DNA of 64,000 nt from Collinsella aerofaciens (GCF_009876115.1 NZ_WWSY01000009.1:25662-89661), one strand, 5' to 3'; positions 33,565 to 43,045 are shown, numbered from the stretch's first letter. Numbers and translations: made by a program. The notes: generated from the letters alone by a model not told the origin.

Positions 33565-36500
33565 GCGCCTCACCGCACCCCTGCGCCTTGGCGTTCATGA
33601 TGAGCATCTGAAGACGGTTCTCCACGTTGGCGAAGCTCACGTCGGGATCGTAGTCGAGCGGCAGGAACTGCGCCGTGGGATACTGCTCCTTGAGCGCATG
33701 GATGAGCCCGCGCCCCACGACATGGTTGGGCAGACACCCGAACGGCTGCAGGATCACGAAGTTGCGGCAGCCGCGCTTGGCGTGCTCGAGGATCTCCGCC
33801 GGAATCAGCACGCCCTCGCCCGCATCGAACGTATGGTGCAGGATCTTATCGCTCGCGCGCACGAGCTCGGGCATGCGCGTCGGCGGCTCGTAGAGCGGGC
33901 TCGCCGCGCCCAGGCGGTCGCAACGGTCGTGCGCGAGCTCGAACAGGTTGTCCGCCGTGGCGTACCAGGCCTTTTCGGGCAGCGACAGGTCGACGTGGAA
34001 CTCGCGCGACTGCGCATGCTTGTAGAAATAGGTCTTGCGGATCACGTCGGTCATGCGCGCCTCGATGACCTCGAGCCCGTTGTCCTCGAGGTAGCGCTCG
34101 ATCTCGTGGTTGGCGCCGAGATGGAAATTGAGCAGGTACTCGCCCACGATGAGAACGGTCGGATGCGGGTTCGAGCGGTCGTACGGAACGGCGTCCATGA
34201 TCGCAAGCGCGCGTTTGAAGCCCGTCGCCTGGCCTCTCAGCCCCGAGCGCTCCATGCCCTCGATAACCTCATCGAGCGCGCGGTCGAACGCAGCGTCCGC
34301 CGCGCCCTTCTCGAGCTCATAGGGACGGATGCGCCTAAGCATGGCCTCGAGGGCATCGATCATGGGAAGACCGTAGGCGATCTGGATGCTCGGGCCAAGG
34401 CCGAGCTTGAAGCCCGGATGCGCATTGTGGGCATCGACGTCGTCGTTGGTGAGCACCGGGACATAGTCGTATCCCGCGTCGTCGAGCGCGCGGCGCAGCA
34501 GGGGCATGTAGTGCGTCAGGCGGCAGTCGCCGATATACTTGCCAGTCACCACGGCGACGTCGTGCGGGTCGTACTTACCGCTCTTGAGTGCCGCGAGCGC
34601 CTCGCCGATCACGATTTGCGCGGGGAAGCAGATGTCGTTGTGCACATAGCGTTTGCCCAGGCGGATGGCATCCTCGCGCCCGATATCAAGGGCCTCGGCG
34701 CGCACGCCCTGATTGCGCATCGCCGCGGTCATGAGCCTGCAGAACGCATGGGAGGTGTTGGGGACCAGCGCGATCTTGTCGTGCCGGTCGCGCTTGGTGT
34801 ACTTGACCTTATACGGGTCGTCGAGCGGATGGACCGCGTGCACCCGGGCGCCCTCGGCACGCTCCTCCGCGCGACGACGGTTGACCGACTCGATAAACGA
34901 ACGCACGCGAATGCCCATGGGACCGGCGACGTCGCTCTCATCGAGCTTGATCATCATCGGAACCTTGGAGCCCATCTCGCCCATCATGCGCGCGATCTCG
35001 TCGGTGAGATACGCATCGTGGCCGCAGCCGAAGCTGCCCATCTGCACGAGCTCGAGCTCGGGCGTCGATGCGACGATGACCGCGCACGACAGCATGCGCG
35101 CATGGTAGTTGTTCACGATGTCGATGCGGCTGTTGGAAAGATCGACGTTGCAGACCCCCGGCACCGCATCGGGCGTCAGCACGGGGATGCCGCGCTCAGA
35201 GAAGAGCTTGGGCAGCCCGTGGTTGACCAGCGGGTCGTTGTGGTACGGGCGCGAAGCGATCACCACCGCGTAGCCGCCGTCCTCGCGCACGTTCTCGAGC
35301 ACCTGCCTGCCGCGCAGCTGCAGCTGGTTCTCAAACGTCTCCTGCGCGCGGTCCGCCTGCTCGGTCGCCTTGGCAACCAGGTCGGCATCGATATCGAAGG
35401 TCTCCTTGCACCACGCCTTGAGCTGGCGGTTTCGGTCGCCCTCGTCGTACCAGTGGAACAGCGGCGTATCGAACGGAACGCCGAAACGCTCCTCCGGGTT
35501 ATCGGAATTGCGCATCACGTAGGGGTATCCCTTTACGACGGCGCACATCCACTCGCTGGTAGAGGCGGTGTTTTCGGTGGGCACCGTCGTGATGATGGGC
35601 ATGAAGATGCGGTCGACGCCGGCGTCGACGAGATTGCGGATGTGCCCGTGGACGAGCTTGGCCGGGAAGCACACGGTGTCGGATGTGACGTGCGCCAGAC
35701 CGCGCTCGTACATCGCCTTGGTGCTGCGTCCCGAGACGCGCACCTTAAAGCCGAGCGTGCTGAAGAACGTCGACCAGAACGGCATGGTGTCCCAGAACTC
35801 GAGCACACGGGGAATGCCGATCGTGACATCGCGCCCCCCGCAGACGGGAACCGTGGGGTACGACTCGAACAGCAGCTTCTCGCGGTCGACAAAGAGATTG
35901 GGGGCAGCCGCGGTCCGGTCGCGCCCCGTGCCGGGTGCCTGTGCCTCGCAAGCACCCTGCGGACGCAGCTCCTCCGCCGCGGGAACCTCGCGCACGAGCT
36001 CATCCCATGAGATGGCGCCGCCGCGCGGGCAGCGATTGCCCGTGACGTAAAGCGAGCCGTCGCCAAATGCCACGACCGCGCGCTGGCAGCGGTTGTTGCA
36101 CCGACGGCAGGTAACGCCGCCGAACTCGCGATGCTCGAAGCGCTCCACGGCATCGAGCCCGATAAACGACGTGCCGGCGTCGCCCTTGCGGCATTCCTCG
36201 CGCGCGAGCAGGGCGATACCGATAGCGCCCATCAGCCCCGGGTGGGGCGCACGCGTGACGGGTTTGCCCAGATACTGCTCGAATGCGCGCAGCACCGCGT
36301 CGTTTCGGAACGTGCCGCCCTGGACGACGACTTTGTCGCCCAGACGGTTGAGATTTGAAACGCGAATGACCTTGGTGAACACGTTCTCGATAATCGAACG
36401 GCAGAGACCGGCCATGATGTCGCCCGGACCCTTACCGCGCCGCTGCTCGGAAACGACGCTGCTGTTCATGAACACCGTGCAGCGGCTGCCGAGAACGGCG

Positions 36501-37987
36501 GGGGCTTTGGACGAAAATGCCTCGGTCGCGATATCCTCAACGGCTATTCCGAGGTTTTTGGCAAAACCCTCGAGGAACGAGCCGCAGCCCGCAGAGCACG
36601 CCTCGTTGACGACGATATCGGTCAGCACGCCGTGGTTGAGCCAGATGGCCTTCATATCCTGTCCGCCGATGTCGAGCACGAAGGTCGCATCGGGAACGCA
36701 TGCGCACGCGGCGCGGGCGTGCGCGACCGTCTCGACCGTATGGTAGTCGGCGTGGAACGCGCGCGCGAAAAGCTCCTCGCCGTATCCCGTGGTGCCCACG
36801 GCATCGATCGCAAGCGTGACTCCCGCTGTCTCCCAGCGGTTCTTCAAGCTGACAAGACCCTGTTGGGCGACGTCGAGCGGTCTGCCGTTATTAGACGCGT
36901 AGAACGAATCGACAAGCTCACCCGCCTCATCGACCAGGGCGAACTTGGTCGTCGTGCTCCCCGAATCGATACCGAGCGCCACACGCACCGTCTCTCCGGG
37001 CGCATACGCATCCGGACCCTTTGCCGGCGTCTCTTTGCCATGGCGTGCCGTAAAATCCGCCTGCTCGGCAGGTGTGGCAAAAAAGGGCTGGGCAAGACGT
37101 CCCTCCCCGCTTGCGGGCGCGACCGTCTCGAGCTTATCCAGCCGGACAAAAGCGTCGGGAAGGTCGATCGGTTGGGACGATGCGAACATGTCGGTCAGCG
37201 ACAGGGCGGCACCGCGCGCGACCATGATCTGCGGATCGCGCGGGACGATAACCTGATCGTCCGATAGATTCAGTTGCTCCCGGAACACGCGGACCAGTGT
37301 GGGGTTGTAGGCGAGCGTACCGCCCTCGAAGATTACCGGCGGCTCGATGTCGATACCCTGGGCCAGACCGCCGATCGTTTGGCGGGCGACCGCGTGAAGC
37401 GCCGAAAGCGCCAGGTCGGTGGCAGGAATGCCCTCGTTGAGCAGCGGCTGGATATCGGTCTTTGCGTACACGCCGCAGCGGCCCGAGACCTCGTGGACGG
37501 TCGTTCCCCGGCTTGCGAGCTGCTCGAACTCGCCCGATTCGGTGCCGACCCCCATGAGCTTTGCCATCTCGTCGATAAATGCACCGGTACCGCCTGCGCA
37601 CGAGCCGTTCATGCGCATGTCGGCAACCTCGATGTCTCCCTTATCGTTGGTGCGGAAGAAGATCATCTTGGCGTCTTGGCCGCCCAGCTCGATGGCGCAG
37701 CGCGTCTGCGGATAGAACCTGCTGATCGCGAGCGCGTTGGCGACCACCTCCTGAACGTACGAGGCGCCCAGCGCGGTCGCGATATCGCGCGCACCCGAGC
37801 CGGTCACCGCAACGCGCAGCGACTCATGGGGAAAGCGCTCGGCGAGCTCGCCGAGCATGGCGCGCACGCTCGCTGTCTGACACGCCCCGTGGCGGCGATA
37901 TCCCCACCACGCCTCGGTCATATCCTCGTGCATCGCGTAAACTTTGGTCGTCGTCGACCCTACGTCCAGTCCTACTAGCAACGCCAT
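33548..37987 (-). CDS. giant acyl-CoA dehydratase activase-related protein (BcrAD/BadFG + DUF2229)
   Basis: This 1,479-residue protein has two ASKHA ATPase domains: first GLDVGSTTTKVYAMHED (residue 6 on) with SCAGGTGAFIDEMA, then GIDSGSTTTKFALVDEAG (about 340 on) with CSAGCGSFLEGFA. Each carries the Cys expected to ligate a bridging [4Fe-4S] cluster. A Cys-rich stretch (CRRCNNRCQ, about 635) leads into a DUF2229/CoA-dehydratase-like half (about 720-1479). Relatives activate 2-hydroxyacyl-CoA dehydratases by ATP-driven electron transfer, but the role of these giant fusions is not settled. No dehydratase genes are adjacent. Strictly anaerobic metabolism is implied. Confidence 0.85.
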   Translation of the reverse strand: MALLVGLDVGSTTTKVYAMHEDMTEAWWGYRRHGACQTASVRAMLGELAERFPHESLRVAVTGSGARDIATALGASYVQEVVANALAISRFYPQTRCAIELGGQDAKMIFFRTNDKGDIEVADMRMNGSCAGGTGAFIDEMAKLMGVGTESGEFEQLASRGTTVHEVSGRCGVYAKTDIQPLLNEGIPATDLALSALHAVARQTIGGLAQGIDIEPPVIFEGGTLAYNPTLVRVFREQLNLSDDQVIVPRDPQIMVARGAALSLTDMFASSQPIDLPDAFVRLDKLETVAPASGEGRLAQPFFATPAEQADFTARHGKETPAKGPDAYAPGETVRVALGIDSGSTTTKFALVDEAGELVDSFYASNNGRPLDVAQQGLVSLKNRWETAGVTLAIDAVGTTGYGEELFARAFHADYHTVETVAHARAACACVPDATFVLDIGGQDMKAIWLNHGVLTDIVVNEACSAGCGSFLEGFAKNLGIAVEDIATEAFSSKAPAVLGSRCTVFMNSSVVSEQRRGKGPGDIMAGLCRSIIENVFTKVIRVSNLNRLGDKVVVQGGTFRNDAVLRAFEQYLGKPVTRAPHPGLMGAIGIALLAREECRKGDAGTSFIGLDAVERFEHREFGGVTCRRCNNRCQRAVVAFGDGSLYVTGNRCPRGGAISWDELVREVPAAEELRPQGACEAQAPGTGRDRTAAAPNLFVDREKLLFESYPTVPVCGGRDVTIGIPRVLEFWDTMPFWSTFFSTLGFKVRVSGRSTKAMYERGLAHVTSDTVCFPAKLVHGHIRNLVDAGVDRIFMPIITTVPTENTASTSEWMCAVVKGYPYVMRNSDNPEERFGVPFDTPLFHWYDEGDRNRQLKAWCKETFDIDADLVAKATEQADRAQETFENQLQLRGRQVLENVREDGGYAVVIASRPYHNDPLVNHGLPKLFSERGIPVLTPDAVPGVCNVDLSNSRIDIVNNYHARMLSCAVIVASTPELELVQMGSFGCGHDAYLTDEIARMMGEMGSKVPMMIKLDESDVAGPMGIRVRSFIESVNRRRAEERAEGARVHAVHPLDDPYKVKYTKRDRHDKIALVPNTSHAFCRLMTAAMRNQGVRAEALDIGREDAIRLGKRYVHNDICFPAQIVIGEALAALKSGKYDPHDVAVVTGKYIGDCRLTHYMPLLRRALDDAGYDYVPVLTNDDVDAHNAHPGFKLGLGPSIQIAYGLPMIDALEAMLRRIRPYELEKGAADAAFDRALDEVIEGMERSGLRGQATGFKRALAIMDAVPYDRSNPHPTVLIVGEYLLNFHLGANHEIERYLEDNGLEVIEARMTDVIRKTYFYKHAQSREFHVDLSLPEKAWYATADNLFELAHDRCDRLGAASPLYEPPTRMPELVRASDKILHHTFDAGEGVLIPAEILEHAKRGCRNFVILQPFGCLPNHVVGRGLIHALKEQYPTAQFLPLDYDPDVSFANVENRLQMLIMNAKAQGCGEAHGETA

Positions 37988-38036
37988 AATGCTCCGTCTC
38001 TCGCATTTTTCCCGCTAGAGATATACCACTCTACGT

Positions 38037-38057
38037 AATACAACAGACTGTTGTATT
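38037..38057. promoter_or_regulatory. probable TetR operator
   Basis: Perfect palindrome aatacaacag-a-ctgttgtatt (10-bp arms), 50 bases upstream of the activase start; the AT-rich flanks contain the likely promoter. The regulator gene is the last of the same unit. Confidence 0.75.
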
Positions 38058-38069
38058 TAAACTCCGTAT

Positions 38070-38102
38070 AAAAAGCGGCTGCCGAAACGCTTCAGCAGCC
38101 GC
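38070..38102 (-). terminator. terminator of the DUF2798-like gene
   Basis: GCGGCTGC / GCAGCCGC stem, 12-base loop, TTTTTATA on the minus strand. Nothing else was recognised in 38103-38268. Confidence 0.8.
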
Positions 38103-38268
38103 CGAATGCACCAACAGATTGTTCTGCGCGCTAGCACGTCGGGCAACGGAGCAGCACGGGCCCTCCGGTCATGCGCACCGCTCACGCCCGCGATGTCGCC
38201 GAGAGAGCTATCCACGCTTAGGGCTCCAACCAAGCAAGTCGCCCGCGCTCAGCAGATCCCTAAGCGAG

Positions 38269-38817
38269 CTACTCGCACTCAGGAGCCATAGCCTGCTCCA
38301 AGAGCTCGGCATGCTCCTCCTCGAAAACCGTCCCCACAGGGAAGGCGCGACGGAAGACGAAGCGGGAAATCGGACCGGCTACCAAAAGGTTCCACGGCAG
38401 CGCCATCACAAAATTATGCGGGATGTTGATCATCCAGATCGCGGGCACGGAATACAGGTTCGCAAGGATGCCGCCGGGCATGTGCGTCAGACCCTCACAG
38501 GCACCGTACAGCGACATGATGATGACCATGGGAACGACCATGCAGGAGCTGACGGCGAGCGTCATGGCAAGTGGCGAGCTCTTGCCCGGCGTGACCAAGT
38601 ACTTAAAGGCGAAACCCTTGGCGAGCGGGCTGGCGACGAACCAGTCGCAGCGCATGGCAAAAATGTAGGCAACGGGGAAGCCGAGCCACGCAGTGGCAAC
38701 GACCTCGCCGTTGATGGCCCCGTGCTGCAGGGCAACGTTGTAGATGCTCATCCAGAGCACCATGCAAAAGCACATGATAAAGGTGAACAGCAGGCTCTCT
38801 CGTTTGTTGATAGGCAT
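38269..38817 (-). CDS. DUF2798-like membrane protein
   Basis: This 182-residue protein has four hydrophobic segments in two similar halves: LLFTFIMCFCMVLWMSIYNV with FPVAYIFAMRCDWF, then LAVSSCMVVPMVIIMSLYGA with NFVMALPWNLLVAGPISRFV. This duplicated two-helix pattern fits DUF2798. Function unknown. Start 38817 is chosen because GAGGAA lies about 10 bases upstream; the frame extends to 38877. A strong hairpin lies in its 5' leader. Confidence 0.6.
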   Translation of the reverse strand: MPINKRESLLFTFIMCFCMVLWMSIYNVALQHGAINGEVVATAWLGFPVAYIFAMRCDWFVASPLAKGFAFKYLVTPGKSSPLAMTLAVSSCMVVPMVIIMSLYGACEGLTHMPGGILANLYSVPAIWMINIPHNFVMALPWNLLVAGPISRFVFRRAFPVGTVFEEEHAELLEQAMAPECE

Positions 38818-38861
38818 AAAGGGCAGATTCCTCTCTGTGTTGTACCGCGGCGCCACGCAAC

Positions 38862-38912
38862 AAAAACGGGCGGGCAAGATGGAGCTGTTGGGACTTCATC
38901 TCGCCCGCCCGT
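38862..38912 (-). terminator. strong hairpin with T-tail before the DUF2798-like gene
   Basis: On the minus strand ACGGGCGGGCGAGATG pairs with CATCTTGCCCGCCCGT (one mismatch), followed by TTTTG. It either ends the exporter transcript, about 220 bases after its stop, or attenuates the DUF2798-like gene. Confidence 0.7.
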
Positions 38913-39025
38913 GTTACGCGCGTCTGTGACTACTTATGTGGTGGAACTACCCTAACACGAACGGCGCGCGCTTCGTAAGCGTTGAGTTTGTGGAGATGCA
39001 GGGCACCAAAACCCCCGACCCCATA

Positions 39026-39092
39026 AGTTGCGGTGGAATACGGACTGTTTTGACCCTTTAAGCAACAATTCAGTCCCTATTTCACCGCAACT
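39026..39092. repeat. imperfect 22-bp palindrome AGTTGCGGTGRAATA
   Basis: Arms at 39026-39047 and 39071-39092 match at 20 of 22 positions (agttgcggtg...ggactg), spacer 23 bases. GCACCAAA (39003) and TTTGGTGC (39095) form an outer pair, so this palindrome is embedded in, or adjoins, hairpin copy 7. Confidence 0.75.
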
Positions 39093-39093
39093 C

Positions 39094-39130
39094 ATTTGGT
39101 GCAAAGTAACCTGTCCCCCTTGTACCAATT
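39094..39130 (-). repeat. GGGACAGG-core hairpin repeat, copy 7
   Basis: On the minus strand: aattggtacaagg, core GGGACAGGTTA, ctttgcaccaaat. Its first bases form part of the stop codon of the exporter gene. Confidence 0.7.
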
Positions 39131-40697
39131 AGCTGGTGTGGCGCCAGCGAGGGTCGGTGAGCGTACGCGCCACACCCAGTCCAACGGGCAGAAACGCTAC
39201 GATGAGCACTGCGCGCACAAACCAGCCGAGCATATTGACCGTGTCGAAGGTGCACATGTAATACATCGAGCGATACAGATACAAGCCCGGCACCATAATG
39301 ACAATCGAAGGCACCGTGAGGGCGATGCGCGGGTAGGTGAGCTTGACTTCAGCCAAGCTTGCGAGCAGCCCCGATACCAGCGCGCCGATAAACGCTGCTG
39401 CCTCGGGAGGCATTCCCGTGCTGAGGCCCAGGAAGGGAATCATCGTCGGCGCATCGACAAGGGTCAGACGCAGGGTATTGGACACGGCGCCGATCAACCC
39501 AGCTGCCGCGGCCATCTTTACCGGGCTGTTGAACATCACCGAGAAGCCGAATACGCCAACGAAGCTCATCACCACGCGCAGGAGCGTAAGGGCAAGCGGC
39601 GAAAGGCCCAGTGGGGCAAAGTCGTCCGGCGCCAGGCCAACACACTCGGCAACCATCCAACCTACGAGGGTCGCCATCACAATAATCGATACGGCATATG
39701 AAAGGCGCTCGATACCGCTTCGCATGTCGAGCTTAGCGATGTCGAGGCCTGCCGTAATGAGTGGAAAGCCGGGAATCACAAAGAGCATGGCGCCGATATA
39801 GCCTTCTTGGTGCGACATTGCCCCCGGTATGACCTGGCCAAGGCCGAGCAATGCCAGCAGATACGAAACGCAAGCGAGCGCAACGCCGGTCGTCAGCGCG
39901 CTGAACTGACCAAGGCCTTGCTTGAGAATATGGGAGCGGGCAAAGTTGCCGACACCCGCGCCCACGAACGCGCAGGCCATCTCGATAGGGCCGCCGCCGA
40001 GCAAAAAGACGAAGGCGCCGCAAGCACAGGCTGCCGCAAGGCCCTGTTGCCAGGGAGAGTAATCAGGCTTTGAGCTCTCAACGGTCCTGAGCATCTCGTG
40101 ATACTCGTGTACCGTGAAGCGACGACCATAGGTCTCGATTTCCTTGAGGAAACTCTCCATCATCCAAATGCGATGGGTATTGACTCCCGTTGTGGGCAGG
40201 CTGACAACCTCGTTAAAGCAGTGGCCATCTTCGATGCAAGTGCACTCAAACGACAGAAGACTCAGGTCGACGTGAATCGTGACGCCGAGTACGGCAGCAA
40301 CACGATTCATGGTATCGCGCACGCGCCAGGCACCTGTTCCGCTTGCCAGCATAAGCATGCCGGTGCGGCAGATGATGGATGACTTATCGGTGAGTGGCGC
40401 ATCGACGGCAAGCTCATCGCCTGCCGTCACGATCTGGTGCCAGTCAGTTTTCATATGGAGCGCGCCGGCACGAACGCCGTGGTGCATGGGGGCTCTCGAA
40501 AGCAGCGAGTCAAGGCGCGAAGGCTGTGGGGGCTCCGCTGATCCGACCTCGTCCTCGTCGGGCTCTTCATCAATAAGGTCGAAAGTATCGAGCGCCGCCG
40601 GCTCGCGACGGTCGATCAATTCCTCGTCCTCATCATCAAAGTAGTTGAACTGATCGAGCATGTCCTCTTCGATTGCACGCTCGCTCGCGTCGTCCAT
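39129..40697 (-). CDS. threonine/serine exporter-type protein (ThrE family)
   Basis: This 522-residue protein combines the ThrE N-terminal domain (MLMLASGTGAWRVRDTMNRVA, cytoplasmic, hydrolase-like) with about ten transmembrane segments from the fused N and C membrane domains (DUF1212 plus DUF3815). An acidic N-terminal tail (1-60, many D/E) precedes it. Relatives export threonine and serine. ATG 40697 has GGAAGGGAG 8 bases upstream. It stands alone, between two palindrome-rich gaps. Confidence 0.8.
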   Translation of the reverse strand: MDDASERAIEEDMLDQFNYFDDEDEELIDRREPAALDTFDLIDEEPDEDEVGSAEPPQPSRLDSLLSRAPMHHGVRAGALHMKTDWHQIVTAGDELAVDAPLTDKSSIICRTGMLMLASGTGAWRVRDTMNRVAAVLGVTIHVDLSLLSFECTCIEDGHCFNEVVSLPTTGVNTHRIWMMESFLKEIETYGRRFTVHEYHEMLRTVESSKPDYSPWQQGLAAACACGAFVFLLGGGPIEMACAFVGAGVGNFARSHILKQGLGQFSALTTGVALACVSYLLALLGLGQVIPGAMSHQEGYIGAMLFVIPGFPLITAGLDIAKLDMRSGIERLSYAVSIIVMATLVGWMVAECVGLAPDDFAPLGLSPLALTLLRVVMSFVGVFGFSVMFNSPVKMAAAAGLIGAVSNTLRLTLVDAPTMIPFLGLSTGMPPEAAAFIGALVSGLLASLAEVKLTYPRIALTVPSIVIMVPGLYLYRSMYYMCTFDTVNMLGWFVRAVLIVAFLPVGLGVARTLTDPRWRHTS

Positions 40698-40859
40698 CCC
40701 GGTGCTCCCTTCCTGTCGACTAACCCCCATCCTAGGCAGCAACGGCTAAAGGAAACATAAAAGAGACGACTGTCATGCGAGCCATGTGCGCAATATCCGT
40801 TGGGTAGTCGTTTAAGAACGTCCCCAATGACTACATCGATGTATTGGCAACGTCAGCGA

Positions 40860-40958
40860 GCGGGCCGCATTTGAGACAAGGTGACGTGAAACGAAAGGGC
40901 GCTGACCTTCTGGTCGCGCCCTTGAAGTTGAACGTCAGATTGTCCAAATGCGGCCCGC
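40860..40958. repeat. long hairpin with tandem GA internal loops, copy 2
   Basis: Perfect 14-bp outer arms (gcgggccgcatttg / caaatgcggcccgc). Inwards on the plus strand: GACAA:TTGTC, GG/GA loop, TGACGT:ACGTCA, GA/GA loop, AAC:GTT, GA/GAA loop, AAGGGCGC:GCGCCCTT, then GACC-TTCT-GGTC. It lies between lysS and the ThrE-type gene. Helix sequences differ from the copy at 21575 while the purine loops are kept. Confidence 0.75.
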
Positions 40959-41001
40959 GCAGCGTCGAGCCGTTACGCGGTTCGTAGAACCGCGTAACTA
41001 G

Positions 41002-42966
41002 TTAGTACATCTTTGCGCCGGCGGGGATGGAGGCGTCGAGCTGGATCAGGTTGAGGCGCTCCTCGCCCTCCTCCTCGTGGATAGCGCTGATGAGCATGCC
41101 GCAGCTGGGAATGCCCATCATCTTGCGCGGAGGCAGGTTGGTGATGGCGAGCAGGGTCTTGCCGACGAGGTCCTCGGGCTCGTAGTACTCGTGAATGCCG
41201 GAGAGGATGGTGCGGTCGGTGCCGGTGCCGTCGTCGAGCGTAAAGTTCAGCAGCTTCTTGGACTTCTTGACGGCCTCGCATGCCTTGACCTTCACGGCGC
41301 GGAAATCGCTCTTGGAGAAGGTATCGAAGTCGACGAACTCCTCAAACAGCGGCTCAACGGCGATCTTGGAGTAATCGAGCGTGGGCTTAAGCGACTTAAC
41401 GAACGGGCTCGCAGCGTTGCCGGCCTCGGCAGCCTTGGCGGCAGCGGCACCAGACTGGAAACCCTTCTCGGGCTTCATGTGCGGGAACAGCAGCACGTCG
41501 CGGATAGAAGCCTGGTTGGTGAGCAGCATGACCACACGGTCGATGCCGATGCCGATGCCGCCCGCAGGAGGCATACCGTACTCGAGGGCGCGCACGTAGT
41601 CCTCGTCGTACTCCATGGCCTCGTCGTCACCGCCGGCCTTCTCGGCCATCTGAGCGGCAAAGCGCTCGGCCTGGTCGACCGGGTCATTGAGCTCGGAGAA
41701 CGCGTTGGCGTACTCGTGACCGGCAATAACCAGCTCAAAGCGGTGCGTCAGGCGCGGGTCGTCCTCAAAGCGCTTGGCAAGCGGGCTGACCTCGATGGGG
41801 TAATCGCACACGAACGTGGGGTTGACGATGGTGTCCTCGCCCAGCTCATCGTAGATCTCGGCGATAATCTTGCCGGCGGTCCACTCGGGCTTAATCTCCA
41901 GGCCCTTCTCGCGCGCGGCGGCAGCAAGCTCCTCGACCGGCGTGTCGATGGTGACCTGCTTGCCGAGCACGTCGGAGACGATGTCGGTCATGGGACGGCT
42001 GGCCCACTCACCAGAAAGGTCGATGGTCTGGCCCTGGTACTCGATAACCTCGGGGTTGCCGATGGCCTTGTTGGCCGCCTTGATGACACCCTGGGCGAGC
42101 GCCTTCATGCCCTCGAGGTCGGAGAAGGCACGGTATGCCTCCATCGTGGTGAACTCGGGGTTGTGGGTAAGGTCCATGCCCTCGTTACGGAAGATACGGC
42201 CGATCTCGAACACGCGCTCAAAACCGCCGACGATGCAGCGCTTGAGGTGCAGCTCGGTGGCAATACGCAGGTAGCACTCCTGATCGAGCGCGTTGAAGTG
42301 GGTAATGAACGGCTTGGCCGTGGCACCACCCTGGATAGTCTGCAGGATGGGGGTCTCGACCTCCATGTAGCCGTCGGACTCCATAAAGCGACGGAAGGTG
42401 GAGAGAATCTGCGAACGCTTACGGAAGGTCTCGCGAACGTCGTCGTTGGCGATCAGGTCGACATAGCGCTGGCGATAGCGGGTCTCCTTGTCGGAAAGAC
42501 CGTGGAACTTCTCGGGCAGCGGACGAACGGCCTTGGAAAGCAGGGTCGCACTCTTGGGGGCAACGGAAAGCTGGCCGCGCTGGGTGCGCACAACCACGCC
42601 GGTCACACCCAGGATGTCGCCCAAGTCGAGGGCCTTGAGCGTATTCCAGGCAGCCTCGTCCATGTCGTTGATGCGGCAGAACAGTTGAATCTCGGCAGTC
42701 GCATCGCGCACGACGATGAACATGATCTTGCCCTGACCGCGCTTGGCGACCACACGGCCGGCGATCTTCACGACATCCTCGGTGTCCTCACCATCGGCAA
42801 GATCGGCGTACTTAGTCTCGATATCGGCGACGTAGTCCTCAAGCTCAGAGTGCTCAGGATAGGGGTTCTGGCCCGCCTCGAACAGGGCGGCGCGCTTGGC
42901 CAGGCGGGTGGCGCGCTCGTCGTTGAGCGTCGATGCCTGATCGGCGGCGTTCTGGTTCTCTGCCAT
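41002..42966 (-). CDS. lysS: lysyl-tRNA synthetase with C-terminal EMAP/Trbp-type tRNA-binding domain
   Basis: This 654-residue class II synthetase has an OB-fold anticodon domain (about 60-160) and catalytic core with motif 2 (FRNEGMDLTHNPEF) and motif 3 (GIGIGIDRVVMLLT, about 490). Bacterial LysRS usually ends near residue 505. Here about 110 extra residues (about 545-654) match the MetRS C-terminal/Trbp111 tRNA-binding domain: DFRAVKVKACEAVKKSKKLL, GIHEYYEPEDLVGKTLL, NLPPRKMMGIPSCGMLISA. The add-on should raise tRNA affinity. Upstream it is separated from greA by a terminator-like hairpin. Confidence 0.95.
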   Translation of the reverse strand: MAENQNAADQASTLNDERATRLAKRAALFEAGQNPYPEHSELEDYVADIETKYADLADGEDTEDVVKIAGRVVAKRGQGKIMFIVVRDATAEIQLFCRINDMDEAAWNTLKALDLGDILGVTGVVVRTQRGQLSVAPKSATLLSKAVRPLPEKFHGLSDKETRYRQRYVDLIANDDVRETFRKRSQILSTFRRFMESDGYMEVETPILQTIQGGATAKPFITHFNALDQECYLRIATELHLKRCIVGGFERVFEIGRIFRNEGMDLTHNPEFTTMEAYRAFSDLEGMKALAQGVIKAANKAIGNPEVIEYQGQTIDLSGEWASRPMTDIVSDVLGKQVTIDTPVEELAAAAREKGLEIKPEWTAGKIIAEIYDELGEDTIVNPTFVCDYPIEVSPLAKRFEDDPRLTHRFELVIAGHEYANAFSELNDPVDQAERFAAQMAEKAGGDDEAMEYDEDYVRALEYGMPPAGGIGIGIDRVVMLLTNQASIRDVLLFPHMKPEKGFQSGAAAAKAAEAGNAASPFVKSLKPTLDYSKIAVEPLFEEFVDFDTFSKSDFRAVKVKACEAVKKSKKLLNFTLDDGTGTDRTILSGIHEYYEPEDLVGKTLLAITNLPPRKMMGIPSCGMLISAIHEEEGEERLNLIQLDASIPAGAKMY

Positions 42967-42984
42967 AAGTTAGCTCCTCAAACT

Positions 42985-43020
42985 AAAACGCTCCCCAGGA
43001 TTCGGTCCCAGGGAGCGAAA
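42985..43020 (-). terminator. terminator-like hairpin between greA and lysS
   Basis: CGCTCCCTGGG / CCTGGGGAGCG on the minus strand with TTTTAGTTT after it. Confidence 0.7.
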
Positions 43021-43045
43021 ACATACCTTTACGCGGGACCGTGGT

